DNA of 64,000 nt from Pseudomonadales bacterium (GTDB taxonomy: Bacteria > Pseudomonadota > Gammaproteobacteria > Pseudomonadales > Azotimanducaceae). The stretch lies in assembly GCA_017642855.1 (NCBI GenBank), contig JAEPOO010000005.1:61152-125151 (forward strand), given 5' to 3'. A model generated the notes under the pieces. That model had not been told where the DNA came from. It saw nothing but the letters and a program-made list of their open reading frames with translations, and did not search any database. The position numbers and the translations under genes are program-made. Below are positions 1-9,398 of the stretch, one piece after another; position 1 is the stretch's first letter, and every line of letters begins with the position of its first letter.

Positions 1-1142
1 CGCTTTGGATCACGATGATCCCGATGAAGCAGTTGCCAGCCTATGCAGCCGTGAGCGATGTGCAAGGTGCTGATGCGCCCTTCTTTTCGGAGCACTGGAT
101 CAGCCATGGTGAAACCACCGAGGCACACAGCGCCAATATTGTAATCAACCAGGGAAAACCTGTGGTCGTCTGGTATGGCGGCACTGAAGAGGGACACAAA
201 GACGTCGCCATTTTTCTCTCTACCTTCGACGATGATGTCTGGTCGGAACCTCGCGTGGTCACCAATCGAGCCATGGCCGAAGCGGGCCTGAACCGATACA
301 TCAGGAAGATCGGTAACCCAGCACTGCACGCCTGGCCCGACGGCAGTCTGGGACTGTTCTTTGTCACGGTTTCCTTTGGCGGCTGGGGTGCTGCGAACAT
401 CAGCTACATGGAATCGCCAGATCTGGGCGTCACCTGGAGCGGGCCTGAAAGATTGGTGACGTCTCCTTTTCTCAACATCAGCACCCTGGTGAGAGCTGAC
501 GGGTTGAATCTCAAAGGTGGTGACCTCAGCCTGCCGGTGTACCACGAAATGGCAGGCAAGTTTGCGGAAACTCTGCATCTCACCCGCAGTCGCGTGGTCA
601 TGGACAAGGTTCGTATTTCCAGGGGCAAACATTCGCTGCAGCCAGCCATTGCAAACACCGATGATCAACACGGATACGCGATGTTGAGGTATGCAGGCGA
701 TGGCCCACCCAAGCTGCTTGCTTCCAAGACTTTTGACGGGGGCCTTCACTGGGAGGCGCCTCATCAGGAAGATTTACCCAATCCCGACGCGGCCGTCGCC
801 CTTTTGAACCTTGGTGACAACGCTTTACTCATGGCATTGAATGATCTGGAAGATGGCCGCCACAAACTCAGCCTCGCGATTAATGTGGACATAGACAACG
901 GCGGCGACTGGCGAATCATCAAAACTCTGGAAGAGGAAGCCCCCGAGCCCCCGGCAGGTCAGCGCCCTTATCAGTTCTCGTACCCTTCATTCGCCATGGA
1001 TGACGAGGGCTTTATTCACCTTGTCTATACCTGGAACGTAGCGCGGATTCGCCACCTCAAATTTAACAGGGCTTGGACTGAGAGCCTTCAGCCGACTTTG
1101 GGTATAATGCCCGACTCTTCAACTGAACAGATACAGGAATAA
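1..1142 (+). CDS. Sialidase-like BNR/Asp-box protein, 5' end outside window
   Basis: This is a predicted six-bladed propeller of the exo-alpha-sialidase/BNR_2 type. Two Asp-boxes are visible, SPDLGVTW near residue 135 and TFDGGLHW near residue 240 (counted from the first in-window ATG at 15), and there is an early Arg-rich stretch (RYIRKIGNP). The frame is open upstream of that ATG to the window edge, and the residues there are hydrophobic, so the true start and probably a signal or membrane segment lie outside. The stop is 2 bp before the thiolase ATG, which suggests co-transcription. Propellers of this family cleave sialic acid or merely bind glycans. I cannot identify the full catalytic Arg triad or Tyr, so the substrate is unknown. 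Confidence 0.75.
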   Translation, partial: LWITMIPMKQLPAYAAVSDVQGADAPFFSEHWISHGETTEAHSANIVINQGKPVVVWYGGTEEGHKDVAIFLSTFDDDVWSEPRVVTNRAMAEAGLNRYIRKIGNPALHAWPDGSLGLFFVTVSFGGWGAANISYMESPDLGVTWSGPERLVTSPFLNISTLVRADGLNLKGGDLSLPVYHEMAGKFAETLHLTRSRVVMDKVRISRGKHSLQPAIANTDDQHGYAMLRYAGDGPPKLLASKTFDGGLHWEAPHQEDLPNPDAAVALLNLGDNALLMALNDLEDGRHKLSLAINVDIDNGGDWRIIKTLEEEAPEPPAGQRPYQFSYPSFAMDDEGFIHLVYTWNVARIRHLKFNRAWTESLQPTLGIMPDSSTEQIQE

Positions 1143-1144
1143 CC

Positions 1145-2323
1145 ATGTCAGAGACTGTCTATATCGCTGGCGGCGCGAGAACGCCTATGGGTGGTCTGCA
1201 AGGCTGTTTTGCGGATCTCACAGCTGTAAACCTTGGCGCTGCTGCCATTGAAGAAGCGATCAGTCGCGCCAATTTAAGCGGTGACGACGTACAGGAAGTC
1301 ATCATGGGCTGCGTACTCCCCAATGGCCTGAGACAGGGTCCCGCGAGGCAGGCAGCGATGGACGCCGGTATTCCTGTTGAATCCGGCGCAACCACCATTA
1401 ACAAACTGTGCGGCTCTGGCATGAAAGCCACGATGCTGGCACATGACCTGATCAAAGCCGGTACCAACGACATCATGGTATCTGGCGGTATGGAAAGCAT
1501 GACCAACGCACCTTACATGTTGCCCAAAGCACGCGGCGGTATGCGCATGGGTCATGGTGAAGTTCAGGACTCCATGTTCACTGACGGGCTGGAAGACGCA
1601 AAAACAGGTCGACTGATGGGATCTTTTGCCCAGGAAATTGCTGATCGTTACCAGCTGACTCGAGAAGACATGGATGCTTTTGCGATTGGCTCATTGACCA
1701 AAGCACAGAAAGCCATTGAAGATGGTTCCCTGAAAGCTGAAACCGTACCGGTCACTGTGAAGAGCAGGAAAGGTGAAGTCATCGTTGAAGACGATGAACA
1801 GCCAGGCAACGCCAATCTCGACAAAATTCCTACCCTGCGTCCCGCTTTCAAAGAGGACGGTACGGTCACCGCAGCAAACTCCAGCTCCATTTCTGACGGG
1901 GCGTCGGCCCTGGTCCTGGCGAGCGAGTCTGCAGTTGAAGAAAGAGGTCTGAAGCCGGTCGCGAAGATCGTCGGTCACACGACCAACTCACTGCATCCTT
2001 CTGAGTTCACCATTGCACCTATCGGCGCCATCGAGAAACTGCTCGAAAAAACCGGTTGGGATAAAGATGACGTTGACCTGTTCGAGATCAACGAAGCATT
2101 TGCCATGGTGACCATGCTGGCAACCCGGGAACTGGGTCTCGACCCCGAGAAAGTGAACATCCATGGTGGTGCCTGTGCTCAGGGTCACCCGGTAGGTTCA
2201 ACGGGTTCGCGGATTATCGTCAGCTTGATGTATGCCCTGCAGAAGCTCGGCAAGAAGCGCGGTATTGCCGCACTGTGTATTGGCGGCGGCGAAGCAACGG
2301 CAGTTGCAATTGAGTTGGTGTAG
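1145..2323 (+). CDS. Acetyl-CoA C-acyltransferase (thiolase)
   Basis: This thiolase condenses two acetyl-CoA or cleaves 3-ketoacyl-CoA. Its 392 residues match the usual length of the family. The acyl-accepting cysteine is C89 (LCGSGMKA), the catalytic histidine is H348 (GHPVGSTGSR) and the second cysteine is C378 (CIGGGEA), so the active site is complete. The ATG lies 2 bp after the sialidase-like stop. It is followed after 61 bp by the ketosynthase fabY on the same strand, so both genes handle short acyl-thioesters. Residues alone do not separate a biosynthetic (AtoB/PhaA-like) from a degradative (FadA/FadI-like) role. The short length and lack of a fadB-type partner favour an acetoacetyl-CoA thiolase. 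Confidence 0.93.
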   Translation: MSETVYIAGGARTPMGGLQGCFADLTAVNLGAAAIEEAISRANLSGDDVQEVIMGCVLPNGLRQGPARQAAMDAGIPVESGATTINKLCGSGMKATMLAHDLIKAGTNDIMVSGGMESMTNAPYMLPKARGGMRMGHGEVQDSMFTDGLEDAKTGRLMGSFAQEIADRYQLTREDMDAFAIGSLTKAQKAIEDGSLKAETVPVTVKSRKGEVIVEDDEQPGNANLDKIPTLRPAFKEDGTVTAANSSSISDGASALVLASESAVEERGLKPVAKIVGHTTNSLHPSEFTIAPIGAIEKLLEKTGWDKDDVDLFEINEAFAMVTMLATRELGLDPEKVNIHGGACAQGHPVGSTGSRIIVSLMYALQKLGKKRGIAALCIGGGEATAVAIELV

Positions 2324-2371
2324 CCAGACTCAACCACGTACAATAACTTTACTTTCAACCAGTTAGCACTC

Positions 2372-2376
2372 AGGAG
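2372..2376 (+). promoter_or_regulatory. Ribosome binding site supporting the TTG start of fabY
   Basis: AGGAG lies 8 nt upstream of TTG at 2385. No in-frame ATG fits the conserved N-terminus, so this site decides the start. Confidence 0.6.
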
Positions 2377-2384
2377 CTGATGTT

Positions 2385-4244
2385 TTGTCACGCCTGCCGG
2401 TCATTGTTGGTTTTGGCGGCGTCAATCCCGCCGGCCGCAGTTCTCTACATCACGGTTACCGGCGAATGGTGATCGACAAGCTGGGCACGGAGGCACAGGA
2501 CAAAACCTTCGCATCCCTGGCTGCCTTGATGAATCGTGACGGCTCTACCTCAGCAGAGGATCGGCAGTTCATCCTGGACCACACCCTGATTCGTCGTCTG
2601 GAAACCAACCTCTTCGACGCTAACAACATCCCGCTGCACAAACGCGCCACCATTAAGAGCACGAGCGCTGAGGCGATCACCTTTTCCCTTAAGCGAAATC
2701 ACGTTCCGGACAATCCCCCGGAAAATTGGGCACTGAAAGAAAATGAAGATGGCACCGTGGACGTCACGGTACCGGGTGATCTCGATATTCTGTTTAACGA
2801 CACACGATCTTCCCGCGTGCTAGCAGCCGGACAGTTACCCACAGGTTTCGAACCAGAAAAACTTTATCAATCGCGTAACCATCCTCGCGGCCTGCAGCTG
2901 ACCGTCTTCGGTGCTTCAGATGCGCTGAACTCACTGGGGATCAGCTGGGACGAAGTGAGAAAACGTGTCCCGGCAGATCAGATTTCGGTTTACGCGAGCA
3001 GTGCGATGGGCCAGCTGGATACCAACGGTTCTGGCGGATTGCTCCAGGCTGGGCTCATGGGTAAACGAGTCAGCTCGAAGAACCTGCCCCTCGGTCTCGC
3101 AGAAATGACCGCAGATTTTGTGAACGCCTATATTCTCGGCAACGTAGGCACGACAGGGGCGAACATCGGCGCCTGCGCAACCTTCCTTTACAACCTGAGA
3201 CAAGGCATCCAGGACATCCAGTCCGGGAAGTTTCGCGCTGTCCTGGTCGGCGGCAGTGAAGCACCACTGACACCCGATGTGATCGAAGGCTATCGCACCA
3301 TGGGTGCGCTCGCAGAAGACGAAGCGCTCAACAAAATCGATGGCGTGGAGTCAGGTGAAGCCAATCACCGAAGAGCCTGTCGTCCCTTTGCGGAAAACTG
3401 CGGCTTCACCCTGTCGGAGGGTTCACAGTTCATCATCCTCTTTGATGACAAACTTGCCCTGGAACTGGGCGCCAACATTTATGGCGCAGTCGCTGATGTC
3501 TTCATCAATGCAGATGGCTACAAGAAATCAATTCCGGGTCCGGGTATCGGAAACTATGTGACCGTCGGAAAAGCCATGGGGGTTATTCGATCCATCCTTG
3601 GTGAAGACGCCCTGCGCAACAGAACCTACATGCAGGCTCACGGCACCAGCACACCGCAGAATCGTGTTACCGAATCACACATCTTTAACGAACTGGCCAG
3701 CGCCTTCGGCATCAACAAGTGGCCCGTCGGTGCGATAAAAGCTTACATTGGTCACTCATTGGCCTGTGCATCTGCAGATCAGCTAATCGGCTCACTGGGT
3801 GTCTGGCAGGAAGGCATCATTCCGGGCATCGCGACATCCGATCAGATTGCTGAAGACGTGCACCAGAGCCACCTGGACTTCATGCTGCAACATCGTGAGA
3901 TCGAGACAACCGACATGGATGCTGTCTTCATCAACTCCAAAGGGTTTGGCGGGAATAATGCCACGGCCGCTGTGATGGGACCGCACGTGGTACGCCGCAT
4001 GCTTGAGAAAAAGCATGGCAAAGATGCCATGACCAGGCATGCCGGTCTGAACGAAGCGGTTGTCGAAGAAAGTGCTGCTTATGACGAATCAATGATCGCC
4101 GGCGAAAACTCTGCGATCTATAACTTCGGAGTCGGCGTTGTTCAGGGTGAAGAACTCACCATCTCAAACAGTTGTATTTCTATTCCAGGTCTCGACAACG
4201 AGGTTTCCCTGGAAGTGGAAAACCCCTATTCCGATTTCGTTTAG
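2385..4244 (+). CDS. fabY: FabY-type beta-ketoacyl-ACP synthase
   Basis: This is a long (619 aa) ketosynthase with a Cys-His-His triad: C264 (GACATF), H419 (QAHGTSTP) and H457 (YIGHSLAC). The opening SRLPVIVGFGG and the length well above FabF/FabB (about 410 aa) resemble Pseudomonas FabY, which starts fatty-acid synthesis by condensing acetyl-CoA with malonyl-ACP; the assignment is from recall of that protein. The start is TTG at 2385, chosen because AGGAG at 2372-2376 sits 8 nt upstream; the ATG at 2380 is in another frame. The gene runs convergently into prfC and the two stop codons overlap. Confidence 0.88.
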   Translation: MSRLPVIVGFGGVNPAGRSSLHHGYRRMVIDKLGTEAQDKTFASLAALMNRDGSTSAEDRQFILDHTLIRRLETNLFDANNIPLHKRATIKSTSAEAITFSLKRNHVPDNPPENWALKENEDGTVDVTVPGDLDILFNDTRSSRVLAAGQLPTGFEPEKLYQSRNHPRGLQLTVFGASDALNSLGISWDEVRKRVPADQISVYASSAMGQLDTNGSGGLLQAGLMGKRVSSKNLPLGLAEMTADFVNAYILGNVGTTGANIGACATFLYNLRQGIQDIQSGKFRAVLVGGSEAPLTPDVIEGYRTMGALAEDEALNKIDGVESGEANHRRACRPFAENCGFTLSEGSQFIILFDDKLALELGANIYGAVADVFINADGYKKSIPGPGIGNYVTVGKAMGVIRSILGEDALRNRTYMQAHGTSTPQNRVTESHIFNELASAFGINKWPVGAIKAYIGHSLACASADQLIGSLGVWQEGIIPGIATSDQIAEDVHQSHLDFMLQHREIETTDMDAVFINSKGFGGNNATAAVMGPHVVRRMLEKKHGKDAMTRHAGLNEAVVEESAAYDESMIAGENSAIYNFGVGVVQGEELTISNSCISIPGLDNEVSLEVENPYSDFV

Positions 4245-5818
4245 TCGATTTCGCGGGTCGCGCGAAACTCAATGTCCGGCCAGCGTTCTTCCGTCAAAGA
4301 CATATTCACCGATGTCGGCGCCAGATAAGTCAGGTGCCCGCCACCATCCAACGCAAGGTTCGTTTCCGCTTTACGTTTGAATTCCGCCAGCATCTTTTCA
4401 TCTTCGCAATGAACCCAGCGAGCTGTCGCAACACCCACTGATTCGTAACCGCACTCGACCTTGTATTCGTCCTTCAAGCGGAAGGCGACAACGTCGAACT
4501 GCAGCACACCGACAGCACCAACAATAAGGTCATTGTTTACCAGGGGCATGAATACCTGAGTCGCGCCCTCTTCTGATAACTGAGTCAAACCCTGCCGAAG
4601 CTGTTTGCTTTTAAGTGGATCTTTTAAGCGAACCCGACGATACAACTCAGGCGCGAAGTGGGGTACGCCGACAAACTTGATGTCTTTCCCCGTCGTGAAC
4701 GTGTCACCAATCTGAATCGTGCCGTGGTTGTGCAGGCCAATGATGTCGCCGGGGTACGCCTCTTCAGCCGCGGCCCGTTCACCAGCCAGGAAAGTCACAG
4801 CATCACTGACACGCACGTCTTTGCCGATTCGCACATGCCTCATTTTCATACCCTGCGAGTACTGACCAGAGCAGACACGCATAAAGGCAATACGATCCCG
4901 ATGTTTAGGATCCATATTTGCCTGAATCTTGAACACAAAGCCCGTGAATTCGTCGCTCTTTGAATCAACCTGCTCCGAGTTGGTCTCACGAGGCTGTGGT
5001 GCCGGCGCATATTCAACGAAGCCATCCAGCATCTGATTGACGCCAAAGTTTCGCAGAGCAGTGCCGCAGTAAACCGGGGTCAGTTCACCGGCCAGGTAAG
5101 CGTCCAGATCGAACTCATGACTGGCACCGCGAACCAGTTCTATTTCATCAACAAATTCTTCGTAGTCATCACCGAGATAGGTTTTCGCCTCATCTGATTC
5201 CAGACCCGCGATGATTTGTGATTCCTCAACCACGTCGATCTGTCCACCTTCATAGACATGAATCTCATCGTCGTAAAGGTGATAAACACCCTTAAAACGA
5301 TTACCCATACCGATGGGCCAGGTGATCGGGGCGCACTTAATGTTAAGCACCGATTCCACCTCATCCATGACTTCAATCGGATCACGGATTTCACGATCGA
5401 GCTTGTTCATGAAAGTGAGGATCGGTGTATCCCGAAGGCGGCAAACTTCCATCAACTTGATGGTGCGATCCTCCACACCTTTGGCGCCATCGATCACCAT
5501 CAGGACAGAATCAACGGCGGTCAGGGTCCGATAGGTATCTTCGGAAAAGTCCTCGTGGCCTGGTGTATCAAGGAGATTGACGATGCGATCTTTGTAAGGA
5601 AACTGCATCACCGATGTTGTGACCGAGATGCCGCGCTGCTTTTCCATTTCCATCCAGTCTGACGCTGCATAGCGATCGGACTTCTTGGATTTCACGGTCC
5701 CCGCCATCTGAATCGCTTTGCCGAATAGCAACAGCTTTTCAGTAATGGTGGTTTTACCGGCGTCAGGGTGCGAAATAATCGCGAAGGTCCGGCGTTTATC
5801 GACCTCTTGCTCAATCAT
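4241..5818 (-). CDS. prfC: Peptide chain release factor 3
   Basis: RF3 is a translational GTPase that recycles RF1/RF2 from the ribosome after peptide release. The 525 residues open with the RF3 signature KRRTFAIISHPDAGKTT, which holds the G1 P-loop at about residues 16-24. DTPGHEDF (G3) and MNKLDRE (G4) follow, then the beta-barrel domain II and the RF3 C-terminal domain. Length and motifs match bacterial PrfC rather than EF-G. Its 3' end overlaps the fabY stop on the other strand by a few bases and there is no room for a separate terminator. Confidence 0.97.
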   Translation of the reverse strand: MIEQEVDKRRTFAIISHPDAGKTTITEKLLLFGKAIQMAGTVKSKKSDRYAASDWMEMEKQRGISVTTSVMQFPYKDRIVNLLDTPGHEDFSEDTYRTLTAVDSVLMVIDGAKGVEDRTIKLMEVCRLRDTPILTFMNKLDREIRDPIEVMDEVESVLNIKCAPITWPIGMGNRFKGVYHLYDDEIHVYEGGQIDVVEESQIIAGLESDEAKTYLGDDYEEFVDEIELVRGASHEFDLDAYLAGELTPVYCGTALRNFGVNQMLDGFVEYAPAPQPRETNSEQVDSKSDEFTGFVFKIQANMDPKHRDRIAFMRVCSGQYSQGMKMRHVRIGKDVRVSDAVTFLAGERAAAEEAYPGDIIGLHNHGTIQIGDTFTTGKDIKFVGVPHFAPELYRRVRLKDPLKSKQLRQGLTQLSEEGATQVFMPLVNNDLIVGAVGVLQFDVVAFRLKDEYKVECGYESVGVATARWVHCEDEKMLAEFKRKAETNLALDGGGHLTYLAPTSVNMSLTEERWPDIEFRATREID

Positions 5819-5860
5819 GGGGTACTACGCAGAAAGTTGGACTGCCAAAAAGGTGGCGGA

Positions 5861-6307
5861 TTATAGCAGCTCTTTTGCCAGAACAAGGGCATCTTCTCGG
5901 CCCACATAGGCTGGGTAGTAGTTTTCTCTTCGCCCTACTTCATTGAACCCAAGCTTTTCATAGAGCTGATGAGCAACCACATTCGATGGCCTGACTTCCA
6001 GGAACATGCTGGCGGCGTTACGTTCCCTCGCTCTGATGAGGAGGTGTTCGACCATGACGCGCCCAAAACCCTTGCCCTGACAGTCTGGGTGGACGCAAAC
6101 GTTAAGCAAATGCGATTCACCTGCGGCTACTGAAACAATACCATGTCCCACAACTTTCCCCGAGGCAATCATCAACCAGCATTCATGTCCGTGCGTGAGA
6201 CAGTCTTTAAAAATGCCTTCGCTCCAGGGATGGGTGTAACCACGTCTTTCATTTCGCAGCACCTGAGGCAGATCTTCCATCTGCATGCGGCGAATGTCGA
6301 GGCTCAC
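5861..6307 (-). CDS. rimI: Ribosomal protein S18-alanine N-acetyltransferase
   Basis: This is a GNAT-family acetyltransferase of 148 residues. The acetyl-CoA pyrophosphate-binding loop is QGKGFG after CVHPDC, followed by the RimI-like segment FLEVRPSNVVAHQLYEKLGF. RimI acetylates the N-terminal alanine of ribosomal protein S18. The ATG overlaps the stop of the upstream 212-aa gene by 4 bp (ATGA), so translation is probably coupled. The gene closes an operon with that gene and the MFS transporter. Confidence 0.92.
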   Translation of the reverse strand: MSLDIRRMQMEDLPQVLRNERRGYTHPWSEGIFKDCLTHGHECWLMIASGKVVGHGIVSVAAGESHLLNVCVHPDCQGKGFGRVMVEHLLIRARERNAASMFLEVRPSNVVAHQLYEKLGFNEVGRRENYYPAYVGREDALVLAKELL

Positions 6308-6942
6308 CGGGTCTCCCGCCAGGTCACCAGGGAAAGGAACAGGGATCGTTTGATGTCCGCAGACGCTGCGGTCTGCGCCATCGAGGGAATCATAAGATAA
6401 CTCTGGTTACCCACCAGCTTAGGCTCAGCGCCGAGATCTCTGAGTGGGCCAAAGTATTCAGCGACATCCTCACCCATGACCACCACGCGGGAGGGCAGTG
6501 CCCGAAATTTCTGGGTAACGAACTCGCGCGCTGCATTGACTGACTGATCAATGCCCGAGGTATTCAGCATCGGCCACTTGAGTTCCTGGTAACGCACACT
6601 GTCGACCTCAGCACCCATAACCCGGGCAAGATCATCACAGAATCGTCTCGGCAAACTGTCGGATTCACTCAAAGACACACAGACGCCAAGAGAGCCATAG
6701 TGCAGCAGTGCAAATCGAAACTGCGGAACTTCTGCAGCAACAGGCGACTCATGCGCAGGGTCCTGTTTCGGCGCAGGTGCCTTCTTGGCTGGTTCCGGCG
6801 CTGCTCCGATCGCTTTCACCAGATCCGGCATTGGCGAATGGCCGCTGGATGGCTGAACCGGCGCAGGGTTATCCGGCCTGACAGACCAGACATCGATGCC
6901 CATGGCATCCAGATATTGACGTTTACCGGAAAGCACTCTCAT
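6304..6942 (-). CDS. Protein in the holD position; HolD/uracil-DNA-glycosylase-fold-like
   Basis: This 212-residue protein starts with RQYLDAMGIDVWSVR, an N-terminal peptide I associate with the polymerase III psi subunit (HolD) and related gammaproteobacterial proteins. A low-complexity Ala/Pro linker (about residues 25-70) follows, then a C-terminal domain with VVVMGEDVAEYFG and NQSYLMIPSM. In E. coli holD directly precedes rimI, as here. The N-terminal peptide would bind the chi subunit, linking the clamp loader to SSB. The C-terminal part resembles a degenerate uracil-DNA-glycosylase fold, but I see no catalytic motif. The family call is an inference from position plus a short N-terminal match. 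It overlaps both neighbours by 4 bp. Confidence 0.55.
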   Translation of the reverse strand: MRVLSGKRQYLDAMGIDVWSVRPDNPAPVQPSSGHSPMPDLVKAIGAAPEPAKKAPAPKQDPAHESPVAAEVPQFRFALLHYGSLGVCVSLSESDSLPRRFCDDLARVMGAEVDSVRYQELKWPMLNTSGIDQSVNAAREFVTQKFRALPSRVVVMGEDVAEYFGPLRDLGAEPKLVGNQSYLMIPSMAQTAASADIKRSLFLSLVTWRETR

Positions 6943-8243
6943 AACGATAGTTTATCACCCTCAGGGTGTTTAGGCGGCGACGCAAAGGCAAAACACAGCG
7001 AACCCGCCATGGCACTGAGACCAAGCACCGTGAATGCCGTGGTGTAGTTACCCTGCACATCGTAAAGATATCCCGCAAAAATAGGTCCGATAGACATACC
7101 CAACATGACGATCAACGAAGAGAATCCCATGATGGTGCCAAAAGACGACGCCCCAAAATAGTCGGCGCGAAGTGCAACCATTTGAGGTCCACGAATACCC
7201 CAGGCAAGACCATGCAGCAAAGCAAAAACCATGACCATCACCGGGTTGGAGGCGTTCGCCAGGAGCAACAATGCGGCCATATGCGAGAGCATGCAGATGA
7301 CGCAAATAAGCCGCTTATTAAACCGGTCGCCTAAGAACCCCCCACCAATCTGACCGGTCATCTGGAAGGCCGTCATCAAGGCAACCACCAGCCCGGCGTT
7401 AGCCAGTGAATAATTCAGACCCTGAGTCAGATGCGGCACCAGGTGAACCATGATCGAGGATACTGTGAGCAGAGCGGCCGCATGCCCAAATGAAATCAAC
7501 CAGAAAGCAGACGTCGCCATGGCCTGCCTTGCGGTAAAGTCGCGACCCACTGCCGGTGGCGCTTTTCCATCGAGCCCCTCTTCAACGACACTGCCATCAA
7601 CTTCTTCGCCATAGTCCTTAGGGCGATGCCTAACAAGCATAGTGAGGGGCAGCCCGACAACGATCACAATAGCGCCAGAATAAAATGCGGTGGCTCGCCA
7701 ACCAAAGGCTTCAAGACTGAGAATCACCAGTGGCACGCAAAGCCCACCCAGGGAGTAACCGATCTGGGACGTCGCAATGGCTTTGGCACGATGGCGGTTA
7801 AACCAGTTCACGATAGCCACCATAACCGTCGCAAATCCACCGAGACTGGAACCCAGGGCAATCAGTGCAAACGTCAGGTAGAAAGCCAACAGACTTTCAA
7901 TCTGGCTGAACAGCATGAAGCCTATGCCAAACAAAACGGTGCCAATCGCCAGGATAACTCTTGGTCCGTAGCGGTCCGTCAGCCAACCCTGAAGAGGTCC
8001 GAGGATGCCACTTTCGATTCGTGTCATGGCAAATGCACCGGCAACCAGTGCAGAGCTCCAGCCAAATTCTGCCTGGAGCAACACCACGTAAGCGCCGTAA
8101 GACTGCATCCACAGCAGACCCGCTAGTAACTGGAGGCCGCCAGCAGCGGACACGATGTACCAGCCGTAGAAAACACGACCGGCAGGACGGATCACGTTGT
8201 CAATACGGGACAACAGTCCTGAACGAGACAACAGCCCTGACAT
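6939..8243 (-). CDS. Major facilitator superfamily transporter
   Basis: This 434-residue polytopic membrane protein has about 12 hydrophobic segments in two halves. The cytoplasmic loop after TM2 reads GWLTDRYGPR, the MFS A-motif (G-x-L-x-D-R-x-G-x-R), and the mirrored GGFLGDRFNKR lies in the second half. A charged central loop (RHRPKDYGEEVDG) separates the halves. It resembles the monocarboxylate/OFA-type MFS branch. The substrate is not evident. Its 3' end overlaps the holD-like gene by 4 bp and its start is 2 bp after the small membrane protein, so all four minus-strand genes form one transcript. Confidence 0.88.
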   Translation of the reverse strand: MSGLLSRSGLLSRIDNVIRPAGRVFYGWYIVSAAGGLQLLAGLLWMQSYGAYVVLLQAEFGWSSALVAGAFAMTRIESGILGPLQGWLTDRYGPRVILAIGTVLFGIGFMLFSQIESLLAFYLTFALIALGSSLGGFATVMVAIVNWFNRHRAKAIATSQIGYSLGGLCVPLVILSLEAFGWRATAFYSGAIVIVVGLPLTMLVRHRPKDYGEEVDGSVVEEGLDGKAPPAVGRDFTARQAMATSAFWLISFGHAAALLTVSSIMVHLVPHLTQGLNYSLANAGLVVALMTAFQMTGQIGGGFLGDRFNKRLICVICMLSHMAALLLLANASNPVMVMVFALLHGLAWGIRGPQMVALRADYFGASSFGTIMGFSSLIVMLGMSIGPIFAGYLYDVQGNYTTAFTVLGLSAMAGSLCFAFASPPKHPEGDKLSL

Positions 8244-8245
8244 CG

Positions 8246-8521
8246 TCAGGGACCGTCAGCTTCGTTAGACGGTTTTTTAAAGAACTGGCGAGCGAGACCG
8301 TAAAGAGAAATTGCGAGCCAGGCAGACTCGATCAAAAAGGCGCTCAAGTTAAAGTCATAAAGCAATGAGTAGAGAATCAGAGCGGCACCCGCAGCATTGA
8401 GTGCAGAGTAAGTCAGACTACTGACATCAACTTTTTCCAGTTGCAGCAACACGTAGGTCACCAGAATAAAAAGGACACCAAGATTGCCCATCAGGTCATG
8501 GGGTTCGTAACCTGTCATCAC
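8246..8521 (-). CDS. Small membrane protein, CBU_0592-like
   Basis: This 91-residue protein has three hydrophobic stretches (LGVLFILVTYVLLQL, LNAAGAALILYSLLYDF, FLIESAWLAISLYGLA) and a charged C-terminus. The pattern is that of small CBU_0592-type membrane proteins of unknown function, which are often found beside transporters. The gene starts the operon that continues into the MFS transporter 2 bp later. No catalytic residues can be recognised. Confidence 0.7.
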   Translation of the reverse strand: MMTGYEPHDLMGNLGVLFILVTYVLLQLEKVDVSSLTYSALNAAGAALILYSLLYDFNLSAFLIESAWLAISLYGLARQFFKKPSNEADGP

Positions 8522-8597
8522 ATATCGTCCGAATCAGTTGTAGAAGCCAGCCTGATGAAGCATAAACTAAGCGTCAGACACTAGACAGGACACTGCC

Positions 8598-9359
8598 ATG
8601 CTGCAGATCGCTGAAAACTGGTACGAAACGAAGAAGATCAATCACGATCTGACACTGATCTATGAACCTCATGTGCACCCATTTCTTCGTTGCAATATCT
8701 GGCATCTGCGAGGCAGAGACAACGATCTCCTCATCGATACAGGATTGGGCGTGAGTTCCCTGAAAGACGCCATCGCTGACATGATCGACAAACCAGTCTT
8801 GGCCCTGGCGACTCACGTGCATTACGACCATGTGGGATGCCTGCACGAGTTCGATGCGCGACTGATGCATGAGATCGAGGCACCAGCAATGGAGGCCTAC
8901 GACGAATTCAGCTGGCTGCGGATTTCGGATTTCCCGGATGACTACCAGGCAGCACTCAAAACCGAGGAATACTCCGATTACCTGGTCAAAGCCCTGCCCG
9001 AAGCTGGATACGACATTGCGAGCTACGCGGTGACATCAACCGGCGTCACAAGAACCCTGGCAGAGGGTGACGTGATTGATCTCGGCAACCGTGCGCTGGA
9101 GGTCTTTCATCTGCCCGGACATTCACCCGGCAGCATTGGCCTCTGGGACAAGACATCATCCACACTGTTCTCAGGTGATGCGCTCTATGACGGAGAACTG
9201 CTGGATGAATTACCAGGTTCAGACATCCCGGATTACGTCCAAACGATGAAACGTCTCAGAGAATTACCGGTGAAAATTGTACACGGGGGTCATGAATCCA
9301 GCTTCGGACGAGAACGCATGATTGAACTCATAGATGCCTACTTGAATTGGCGAGCCTAA
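8598..9359 (+). CDS. MBL-fold metallo-hydrolase
   Basis: This 253-residue protein has the metallo-beta-lactamase fold. The metal-binding motif THVHYDHVG (H-x-H-x-D-H) occurs near residue 75, GHSPGSIGLW supplies the next histidine, FSGDALYDG the bridging aspartate and VHGGHESSFG the last histidine, so a dinuclear site can form. These hydrolases act on thioesters, lactones or phosphodiesters, and the sequence does not say which. It diverges from the minus-strand transporter operon across a 76-bp intergenic space and lies 39 bp before the sensor kinase. Confidence 0.9.
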   Translation: MLQIAENWYETKKINHDLTLIYEPHVHPFLRCNIWHLRGRDNDLLIDTGLGVSSLKDAIADMIDKPVLALATHVHYDHVGCLHEFDARLMHEIEAPAMEAYDEFSWLRISDFPDDYQAALKTEEYSDYLVKALPEAGYDIASYAVTSTGVTRTLAEGDVIDLGNRALEVFHLPGHSPGSIGLWDKTSSTLFSGDALYDGELLDELPGSDIPDYVQTMKRLRELPVKIVHGGHESSFGRERMIELIDAYLNWRA

Positions 9360-9398
9360 GTCATTGTTTATATTGCAATATCATCATAAAATCACGGG

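Noticed and set aside
5258..5662. Plus-strand frame of 134 codons
   Set aside because: It is antisense to prfC, with His/Arg-rich non-protein-like composition.
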